DNA from: a virus
Reading direction: 5' to 3' (one strand)
IMG/VR virus record: IMGVR_UViG_3300046010_011944
Coordinates: 1-27,111 of that record
DNA: 27,111 bases
Under the pieces are notes generated by a model. It saw nothing but the letters and a program-made list of their open reading frames with translations, ran no database searches and was not told the origin of the DNA. The position numbers and the translations under genes were made by a program. Shown here piece by piece: positions 1 through 5,228 of the stretch (positions are counted from its first letter, which is position 1; each line of letters opens with the position of its first letter).

Positions 1-252
1 GTCCCTGCTGCAAAGCCAGCCGCCAAGACTACCACGGCCAAGCCACCTGCAAAGACTGGTGAAAAGAAAATGTCTGCCGCCCAGATGTTCCAAGACCTGA
101 TCATGGAGGGGAAGTTGACCGACGACAAGATCTTCGAGAAGGTGCAGGAGAAGTACGGCCTCGACGAGAAGAAGCGCGGCTACGTCAAGTGGTATCGCAA
201 CCACCTGAAGAAGCAGGGTGCGAATCCGCCCGAAGCTAAAGTCGGCAAGTAA
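1..252 (+). CDS. Hypothetical phage protein, 5' truncated by window edge
   Basis: The reading frame is open from base 1, so the gene probably starts outside the window; an internal ATG lies at 70. The visible N-terminal part is a low-complexity Ala/Pro/Lys/Thr linker of about 23 residues. It is followed by a compact charged domain of about 55 residues containing EGKLTDDKIFEKVQEKYGLD and RGYVKWYRNHLKKQG. Similar short helical C-terminal domains occur in uncharacterised phage proteins, and the basic helix suggests nucleic-acid binding, but this is only an impression. The stop is followed by a small hairpin (GGGCCA at 258-263, TGGCCC at 267-272) and a 48-nt gap before the methyltransferase gene. 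Function unknown; if translation really begins at 70 the protein has 60 residues. Confidence 0.7.
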   Translation, partial: VPAAKPAAKTTTAKPPAKTGEKKMSAAQMFQDLIMEGKLTDDKIFEKVQEKYGLDEKKRGYVKWYRNHLKKQGANPPEAKVGK

Positions 253-300
253 GACCCGGGCCATGGTGGCCCAACCAATAATCATCAAAGGAGAGCCACT

Positions 301-1107
301 ATGGCCCGCAAAGAAGTAGAACGTGACACCCGCGACTACGATACCACTCAGTTGCATGAGGCCGGCCACGGCCGCACGCTTCACAGAGATTACAGCAGTC
401 ATTTTTTCCGCTGGAGCTTTGCCCGCCGCTTCGTCTCGGCCAAGGACAACGTCCTTGAGGTCGGCTGCGGCGAGGACAAGCCGCTCAGCAAGATCTTGAC
501 TGGTGGCGCAGCTGCCCACGTCGGCCACTACACTGGCGTAGATCTGAACAAGCTCAAGCTGTCCAACAGCCAGCGTCTGGAGTTCCACGGCGAGTTCAAC
601 TTCGTCGAGCGCTATAAGGAGCTGCTGAAGAAGCGACCTGAGGGCTGGGACGTCGTCGTCAACTACGAAGTCATCGAGCACATGAAGGTCGAGCACGGCG
701 CCAGCTTGCTCAAGGCCATGTTCGCCTGCACCAAGCCGGGCGGGGTCCTGCTGCTCTCGACACCGGTCTACGATGGCGTGCGCCATGCCAAGAACCACAT
801 TCACGAGTACAAGGTACCGGAGCTTCAGGCCGCCATCGAGAAGGCGGGCTTCGTTGTCGAGCGTCGCTTCGGCACGTTCATGGACATCAAGCACATCGGC
901 AAGGTCGACCCCACCGGCTGCAGCAAGGCAGCTGTGCTGGAGGTTCGCAAGGCGCTGGAGCAGTACTTCGATAGCGACGCCATCAGCAACATCTTCGGCC
1001 CGCTGCACGAGAACCACTCCCGCAACAACCTGTGGGTCTGCCGCAAAGCAGCTGACGGCAAGCCGGTCAAGCCAGCGGCCCGCAAGACGAAAGGAGCGCC
1101 GTTCTGA
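301..1107 (+). CDS. Class I SAM-dependent methyltransferase
   Basis: This 268-residue protein has a Rossmann-fold methyltransferase core. The SAM-binding glycine loop VLEVGCGEDKPL lies near residues 51-62, the acidic end of strand 2 is in YTGVDLNKLKL, and the motif-IV region WDVVVNYEVIEHM is followed by the GGVLLLSTPVYD strand. A conserved-looking NHIHEY patch follows, typical of UbiG-like small-molecule methyltransferases. The last 20 residues are Lys/Pro/Ala rich and basic. The start has a good ribosome-binding site (AAAGGAG). The stop overlaps the start of the next gene by one base (TGATG), so it is probably co-translated with the nucleotide-metabolism genes. The target cannot be read from the sequence. 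I see none of the usual DPPY or PC DNA-methylase motifs, so a nucleotide, a modified base or a small molecule is more likely than ordinary N6-A or C5-C methylation. Confidence 0.85.
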   Translation: MARKEVERDTRDYDTTQLHEAGHGRTLHRDYSSHFFRWSFARRFVSAKDNVLEVGCGEDKPLSKILTGGAAAHVGHYTGVDLNKLKLSNSQRLEFHGEFNFVERYKELLKKRPEGWDVVVNYEVIEHMKVEHGASLLKAMFACTKPGGVLLLSTPVYDGVRHAKNHIHEYKVPELQAAIEKAGFVVERRFGTFMDIKHIGKVDPTGCSKAAVLEVRKALEQYFDSDAISNIFGPLHENHSRNNLWVCRKAADGKPVKPAARKTKGAPF

Positions 1108-1505
1108 TGATTGGAAACGTTCTGGAGTTTCATGAGAAGTTTGGTCTGCCGTTGGGCAAGGACGATCAGCTCACCCATAACCTGGACGCCACCGTCTTCC
1201 GTCTGAAGTTCCTGCAAGAGGAACTCGATGAGCTGGAAGAAGCTCTGGGCGACGGTGACCGCGTCAAGGCCTTCGATGCGCTGCTGGATCTGGCCTACGT
1301 GGCCTACGGCACAGCGCTTTTCCTGGGCGTCGATCCCGGCCAGTGGCATGCCGGCATGCACGCGGTCCACTCGTGCAACATGGCCAAGGTCCGTGTGGCC
1401 AAGGCTGAGGACTCGAAGCGCGGTAGCGCCTACGACGTCAAGAAGCCTGAAGGCTGGGTTGGTCCTGAGGTTCGCCTGGAGGAGATTCTGTCATGGACCA
1501 AGTAA
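1107..1505 (+). CDS. MazG/HisE-like nucleoside triphosphate pyrophosphohydrolase
   Basis: The 132-residue protein matches the all-alpha NTP pyrophosphohydrolase fold. It has the EExxE metal site FLQEELDELEEAL at residues 35-47 and the paired acidic helix FDALLDLAYVAYG at 56-68 (Asp57 and Asp61). Members hydrolyse (d)NTPs to (d)NMP and pyrophosphate; phage members include enzymes that remove dCTP or dUTP. The N-terminal VLEFHEKFGLP resembles phage HisE/MazG-like proteins. It overlaps the methyltransferase by 1 nt and the next kinase gene by 13 nt, with a strong GGAGGAG site for the kinase inside its end, so the genes are translationally coupled. Given its neighbours, a plausible role is removing an unmodified dNTP, as T4 gp56 does for dCTP, but the substrate is not visible in the sequence. 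Confidence 0.85.
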   Translation: MIGNVLEFHEKFGLPLGKDDQLTHNLDATVFRLKFLQEELDELEEALGDGDRVKAFDALLDLAYVAYGTALFLGVDPGQWHAGMHAVHSCNMAKVRVAKAEDSKRGSAYDVKKPEGWVGPEVRLEEILSWTK

Positions 1506-2407
1506 GCAAGAAGCTAACCATCTTCGAGGGCCCAGACGGCGGCGGCAAAAGCACAGCTGCCCAGGCCTACGCTGAAGCGACTGGCGCTAAGTACGTGCAC
1601 TTCTCTGCTTTGCCACGTGTCAACCATGGGTTGGGACGCGTCTACGTCGAGGCGATGCTGCCGGCCCTGTTGGGGTACCAGGACGTCGTCTTCGACCGCT
1701 GCTGGCTGAGCGAGGTGCCCTATGGCATCGCGTTCCGCGAGGGCAAGGACCGCCTTACCAACGCCAGCCGGCGGATGCTCGAGCGCTTGGCTATGCGGTG
1801 CGGGGCGGTTGTTGTGCGGTGCCAACCTTGCTGGGACGCCGTACGCCTCTGCTACATGTCACGCCGCCACCTGGAGATGCTCACGAACGAGGAGCAACTC
1901 AAGACGGTCTACGACCTCTACTCCGAACAGGTCACCGATCTGCCTGAGCTGGTTTACGACTACACCACGGATGGCGACCTGTTTGCCACGCAGAAACTCG
2001 GGTTCGAGATCGACCACCTGCGCATGCCGCAGCACCCGCTGTACCTCGCCTCGGCTGGCAACTGGGACGGGCGCGTCGTGCTGATCGGTGAGGCATTCGC
2101 TGAGCGCAAGGACCAGGATGCGTTCTACCAGTGGCCCTTCGCCTCGTTCAGCAACGAGGGTTGTAGCCAGTGGCTGACGAATCAGCTCGATTCGATCGAC
2201 ATGGGCGAGCAGGACCTGCTGTGGCTCAACGCGGACCAGGACCTGTCGGTGCTGCATGACCTGCAACATGAGCGGGTCATCGCGCTAGGCACCAAGGCCC
2301 ACGAGCAGCTGTACCGGCTGAAGATCGTGGCCGCCACCGTACCCCACCCTCAAGCGTTTAAGCGCTTCAATGCCAAGCAGCGTTACCCGCTGCTGGATCT
2401 GATCTAG
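1493..2407 (+). CDS. Fusion: P-loop dNMP-kinase-like domain plus UDG-like domain
   Basis: 304 residues in two parts. Residues 6-165 form a thymidylate-kinase-like P-loop domain: Walker A FEGPDGGGKST at 11-21 and a DR-type motif VFDRCWLSEVPYG at 66-78. Residues 180-304 resemble the uracil-DNA glycosylase superfamily: VVLIGEAFAERKDQ at 195-208 recalls the GEAPGxxED motif of family 4/5 UDGs, PFASFSNEG matches the region after it, and VIALGTKAHEQL at 262-273 followed by VPHPQAF (HPQ at 285-287) recalls the C-terminal strand and HPS loop. The Glu of motif A is kept; the usual HPS is HPQ. The fusion lies between a MazG-like and a ThyA-like gene, suggesting phosphorylation of a modified deoxynucleotide, or of a modified base in DNA with the second domain binding DNA. 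Kinase assignment is fairly secure; the UDG-like call rests on motif order only. Confidence 0.8.
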   Translation: MDQVSKKLTIFEGPDGGGKSTAAQAYAEATGAKYVHFSALPRVNHGLGRVYVEAMLPALLGYQDVVFDRCWLSEVPYGIAFREGKDRLTNASRRMLERLAMRCGAVVVRCQPCWDAVRLCYMSRRHLEMLTNEEQLKTVYDLYSEQVTDLPELVYDYTTDGDLFATQKLGFEIDHLRMPQHPLYLASAGNWDGRVVLIGEAFAERKDQDAFYQWPFASFSNEGCSQWLTNQLDSIDMGEQDLLWLNADQDLSVLHDLQHERVIALGTKAHEQLYRLKIVAATVPHPQAFKRFNAKQRYPLLDLI

Positions 2408-2416
2408 GAGGACCAA

Positions 2417-3199
2417 ATGGACTTTTCACGCACCTGGCTCAATGCCCTCAATGACATTCTCACCAATGGCGACCTCGTCAGCCCGCGCGGCAAACTCACT
2501 AAGGAAATTCCGCAGCGCACCATCGTGGTCAATATGCGCCAGCCGGTGCTTCGCGTACCCGACCGCAGCCTGAGCTACCGCTTCATGGTGGCCGAGGCAT
2601 TCTGGATCCTGTCGGGCGACGACCGTGTCGAGACGATCGCGCCGTACAACAGTCGCATCGCCGACTTCTCTGACGACGGCGAGCGCTTCTTCGGCGCCTA
2701 TGGCCCCAAAATCCAGGCCCAGTTGCCCTACGTGGTGGAGAAGCTGCTGGTTGACGTGGACAGCCGCCAAGCTGGCCTGACCATCTGGCGCGAGTGCCCA
2801 CCCCAGACCAAGGACGTACCCTGTACGGTGGCCGCATTCTTCGCCATTCGCGGCGGCAAGGTCAATGTCCACGTGTTCATGCGGTCAAGCGACGTCTGGT
2901 TGGGCGTGCCGTACGACGTCTTCAACTTCAGCATGCTGGGCCACCTCGTCTGCGGGCTGCTGAACGAGCACCGCCTGTCGGACAACCTGCTCAGTCCGGG
3001 CAAGTTGTTCCTGACGGCGGCGAGCAGCCACCTGTACGAGACCAACTGGGACGACGCTAAGTTGTGCTTGGCTGCTACGCCGCTGGATCAACCGGAGACG
3101 CCCAAATCGCTCTGGAACGACCCAAGGTTCCTGCTGGAAGAGCTCAGGATCCTGCGCGACACGCGACCGGGCGACCTGCATCGCTGGTGGGAGGTGTGA
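2417..3199 (+). CDS. ThyA-family enzyme, probable deoxypyrimidine hydroxymethylase
   Basis: 260 residues of the thymidylate synthase / dCMP hydroxymethylase family. Visible landmarks are the general-base Glu60 in the VAEAFWILSGD region, the catalytic Cys136 in DVPCT, the phosphate-binding MRSSD at 155-159, LGVPYD at 162-167 and the HLY pair (His205, Tyr207). Asp167 replaces the Asn that reads dUMP in thymidylate synthase (Asn177 in E. coli); T4 dCMP hydroxymethylase also has Asp there (Asp179). The IWDEW tryptophan region of E. coli ThyA appears here as IADFS, without Trp. These changes plus a separate ThyX favour hydroxymethylation of dCMP over dTMP synthesis. A TAGGAGG ribosome-binding site precedes the ATG. 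The next gene starts 2 nt after its stop. An ordinary ThyA remains possible, since phage families vary at these positions. Confidence 0.85.
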   Translation: MDFSRTWLNALNDILTNGDLVSPRGKLTKEIPQRTIVVNMRQPVLRVPDRSLSYRFMVAEAFWILSGDDRVETIAPYNSRIADFSDDGERFFGAYGPKIQAQLPYVVEKLLVDVDSRQAGLTIWRECPPQTKDVPCTVAAFFAIRGGKVNVHVFMRSSDVWLGVPYDVFNFSMLGHLVCGLLNEHRLSDNLLSPGKLFLTAASSHLYETNWDDAKLCLAATPLDQPETPKSLWNDPRFLLEELRILRDTRPGDLHRWWEV

Positions 3200-3200
3200 C

Positions 3201-3668
3201 ATGCGACCCAGCCGCGACGAATGGGCTCTGAAGTTAGCCCTACTGACTGCCCAACGGACAACCTGCTGCCGCCGAGCGGTGGGCTGCGTGCTGCTGAACG
3301 CACGAGGCCACGTGTTGGCCACGGGCTACAACGGCGTCGCGACTGGGCTACCGCACTGCAACGAGCACGACCCATACTTCGAGACGGGGTTCCCGCACGC
3401 CTGCTCCGGGGCCCAGGCGCCGAGCGGCACGAACCTCGATGGCTGCCAGGCGATCCACGCGGAGCAGAATGCCATGCTGCAGTGCCGGGACGTCTACAGC
3501 ATCCACACCTGCTACGTGACGGCCAGCCCCTGCATGACCTGCATCAAGCTGCTACTCAACACGAGCTGTGAACGAATCATCTTTGTGGAGGAGTATCCGC
3601 ACTCGGCGGCCAAGGAGCTCTGGACAGGCGCTGGGCGGGCTTGGGAGCAGCTTCTTGTGGAGATTTGA
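3201..3668 (+). CDS. Deoxycytidylate (dCMP) deaminase
   Basis: 155 residues with the zinc-dependent cytidine deaminase signature: HAEQNAM at 86-92 (zinc His86, proton-shuttle Glu88) and PCMTC at 110-114 (zinc Cys111 and Cys114). The N-terminal RRAVGCVLLNARGHVLATGYNG is typical of dCMP deaminases (ComEB / T4 cd type), as is the insertion before the HAE motif. The reaction is dCMP to dUMP plus ammonia, feeding thymidylate synthesis, presumably by ThyX. It is the last gene of the rightward row and is followed by the convergent terminator region. A GGGAGG site precedes the ATG. The enzyme is usually regulated by dCTP and dTTP; the sequence alone does not show whether this holds here. Confidence 0.93.
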   Translation: MRPSRDEWALKLALLTAQRTTCCRRAVGCVLLNARGHVLATGYNGVATGLPHCNEHDPYFETGFPHACSGAQAPSGTNLDGCQAIHAEQNAMLQCRDVYSIHTCYVTASPCMTCIKLLLNTSCERIIFVEEYPHSAAKELWTGAGRAWEQLLVEI

Positions 3669-3674
3669 TCCAAC

Positions 3675-3703
3675 TTGACCCTCAGGAATGACCCGAGGGA
3701 CAA
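3675..3703. terminator. Imperfect inverted repeat after dCMP deaminase gene
   Basis: TTGACCCTC at 3675-3683 pairs with GAGGGACAA at 3695-3703 with one mismatch and an 11-nt loop. It lies between convergent genes next to a stronger hairpin. For leftward transcription it would follow the stronger hairpin. It has no U-tract, so it is only a helper or transcript-end structure. Confidence 0.4.
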
Positions 3704-3706
3704 CGA

Positions 3707-3749
3707 AATGGCCTAGCCCATAGGAAGTATCAAGCTAGGCCATTCTTTT
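3707..3749 (+). terminator. Intrinsic terminator of the rightward nucleotide operon
   Basis: A perfect 11-bp stem, AATGGCCTAGC at 3707-3717 and GCTAGGCCATT at 3734-3744, is followed by CTTTT. It sits between the convergent dCMP deaminase and holin genes and should stop rightward transcription. On the other strand the stem is followed by TCGTTG, a weaker end for the leftward late transcript. Confidence 0.8.
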
Positions 3750-3780
3750 CAATCCTGCATGGTTCCTGTTGAACCCTGCA

Positions 3781-4200
3781 CTACTTTGTAGCTCCGCGCA
3801 CCTTCTCCCAGGACCTGCCGGCAACGTAGCCAGTCATCACAACCCCGAAGAGCGTCAGGACGGGCTCCGGAATGGCGGCCATCCACGCCTGGAAGCCGGA
3901 GGTGAAAGCAGCAGCGGCCTCGGGGCGGAAGATCGTCAGGACGCCCATGGGAATGCTCCACAGCAGGAGCACATAGACCACATAGAGGAACGACGGGCGG
4001 GCGCGGCTGGTCCACGGGTCCGAGGACTGGGCTTCAGCGATGATGGCGCTGAGTTGCGTTTTCATCTCATCCAATTCCCCAGCCTGCTGCATGCGGAGCA
4101 GCTCCAGCTGGGCCTTGGCCTTTTGCTCCGGGTCAGGGAACAGCTTGTCGATGAGCTTGCCGCCGATTGAGAAAAGCCCACTCAAGGTAAGAGGATCCAT
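3781..4200 (-). CDS. Holin, GTA_holin_3TM-like
   Basis: 139 residues. The N-terminal MDPLTLSGLFSIGGKLIDKL followed by FPDPEQKAKAQLELLRMQQ and a charged helix is the hallmark of the 'holin of 3TMs, for gene-transfer release' family. Two hydrophobic segments are visible, around residues 72-92 (LYVVYVLLLWSIPMGVLTIF) and 111-130. Such proteins open the inner membrane to release endolysin. The ATG overlaps the endolysin stop by one base and uses an AAGGAG site within the endolysin end. It is the last gene of the leftward late block. Assignment rests on the family-like N-terminus and lysis context. Confidence 0.8.
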   Translation of the reverse strand: MDPLTLSGLFSIGGKLIDKLFPDPEQKAKAQLELLRMQQAGELDEMKTQLSAIIAEAQSSDPWTSRARPSFLYVVYVLLLWSIPMGVLTIFRPEAAAAFTSGFQAWMAAIPEPVLTLFGVVMTGYVAGRSWEKVRGATK

Positions 4201-4685
4201 TATTCCGCTCCTTTCTTCAGGTTGGTCGCCACACGTCGCGCCCAGCCCCGGCTGAAGCTCGGCCAGGTCGACAGGTTGGTCATGAACAGTAGGCGCTCGG
4301 CGTTGAACAGCAGCACGAGCTTCAGCCGATCGGTGGCCAGCACGTGTCGCATGGTCACTGGGCCGAGCTTGCCATCATCGGCTGCACCTACCGCGCGTTG
4401 CAGCCAGCGAACCGCCTGACCAACGCCAGAGTTTACTGCCGCGTCGAACACCTGGAAGGCAACCGGGTAGGGCAGCTGATCGAAGGCGGCAAGCCAGTAC
4501 TTCTTGGCGTAGATTGCCCTAGCCACGGACTGATCCAGGTCCTTCATGGCACCGATGTAGCCATTCTCGCGGGCCACGGCCACGGTGATGCCCCAGTTGG
4601 TCTCGCCGCCCGGGTCATCCGGGTGGTTGGTGTGCCCGCCCTCGTGGCCGAGCAGCTCGGTGAAAGCTTTGTCGAAATTGGACAT
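4200..4685 (-). CDS. Endolysin, glycoside hydrolase family 108 N-acetylmuramidase
   Basis: 161 residues from the chosen start. The N-terminal GHEGGHTNHPDDPGGETNWG motif carries the catalytic Glu15 of the GH108 (zliS-like) muramidases, which cut the N-acetylmuramic acid - N-acetylglucosamine bond of peptidoglycan. The C-terminal half, with VFDAAVNSGVGQAVRWLQRA and DGKLGPVTM, matches the peptidoglycan-binding domain usually attached to it. The frame extends 13 codons upstream (to 4724), but MSNFDKAF at 4685 fits family N-termini and overlaps the upstream stop in a TGATG junction. No signal peptide is seen, so export through the holin is expected. Confidence 0.93.
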   Translation of the reverse strand: MSNFDKAFTELLGHEGGHTNHPDDPGGETNWGITVAVARENGYIGAMKDLDQSVARAIYAKKYWLAAFDQLPYPVAFQVFDAAVNSGVGQAVRWLQRAVGAADDGKLGPVTMRHVLATDRLKLVLLFNAERLLFMTNLSTWPSFSRGWARRVATNLKKGAE

Positions 4686-4954
4686 CAGTGCCCACCGGTA
4701 ATCTTGCCAACGATGCCGGCCCAAAGCGCAGCAAGCATGGCGGTCACTAGCACACCGAGTACGGTCATCATGCCTTTATCGGCAGCACGGCGCATGCTTG
4801 CCCCGAAGCGCAAATTTTCGCGAAACTCTTCCACCTCCTTCGGCACGTCAATATCAACACCGAGGATGGCGAAGACTCGTTTTACTGCCATCTCAGCTGC
4901 ACCACTGGCATGTGGGCATTCACCGGGTTTTTGAGCGTCGCACTTTTCAACCAT
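4685..4954 (-). CDS. Small membrane protein of the lysis module
   Basis: 89 residues. The N-terminal part is soluble, with two cysteines (EKCDAQKPGECPHASG) and a charged helix (VPKEVEEFRENLRFGASMRR). The C-terminal part has one clear transmembrane helix, MMTVLGVLVTAMLAALWAGI (about residues 62-82). Its start overlaps the previous gene by 8 nt and its stop overlaps the endolysin start. The location suggests a holin-associated or antiholin role, but I do not recognise the family, and it lacks a lipobox and the Rz-type periplasmic coiled coil. Confidence 0.75.
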   Translation of the reverse strand: MVEKCDAQKPGECPHASGAAEMAVKRVFAILGVDIDVPKEVEEFRENLRFGASMRRAADKGMMTVLGVLVTAMLAALWAGIVGKITGGH

Positions 4955-5228
4955 TGGGTACTCCAGAAAAAAGAACCGCCAAAGTAGTTACAACCACCAC
5001 CGGAACCAGCAAATCAAACTGCGCATCCAGTGACCATTCCCAAATCTTGAACGCCGGGAACGGGTTACTGCGATCCTTGCCGCTGATGATTTCCTCGCGC
5101 TGAGAATGCTCGCGGCCAATGAAGAACCCGATGGCAAGAGCAGCACCAACCCACCAGTAGCCGAACATCCCGAACGGCAACTGCATCAGCAGGGCGTAGC
5201 CGGCGTGCTCGAAGTTCGTGCTGTTCAT
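4947..5228 (-). CDS. Small two-helix membrane protein upstream of endolysin
   Basis: 93 residues with two predicted membrane segments: QLPFGMFGYWWVGAALAIGF (about residues 16-35) and DLLVPVVVVTTLAVLFSGVP (about 72-91). Between them is a charged loop (REHSQREEIISGKDRSNPF). The start codon overlaps the tail-fibre stop in an ATGA junction, so it is translated from the late transcript. Between the fibre and the endolysin it could be a second holin-like or accessory lysis protein; no diagnostic motif is visible. Confidence 0.75.
   Translation of the reverse strand: MNSTNFEHAGYALLMQLPFGMFGYWWVGAALAIGFFIGREHSQREEIISGKDRSNPFPAFKIWEWSLDAQFDLLVPVVVVTTLAVLFSGVPNG

Noticed and set aside
825-1370. 181-residue frame opposite the methyltransferase and MazG-like genes
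   Set aside because: It crosses two genes with clear motifs on the other strand and has no plausible start site.
4686-4724. N-terminal extension of the endolysin
   Set aside because: MSNFDKAF at 4685 fits GH108 N-termini and forms a stop-start overlap with the upstream gene.
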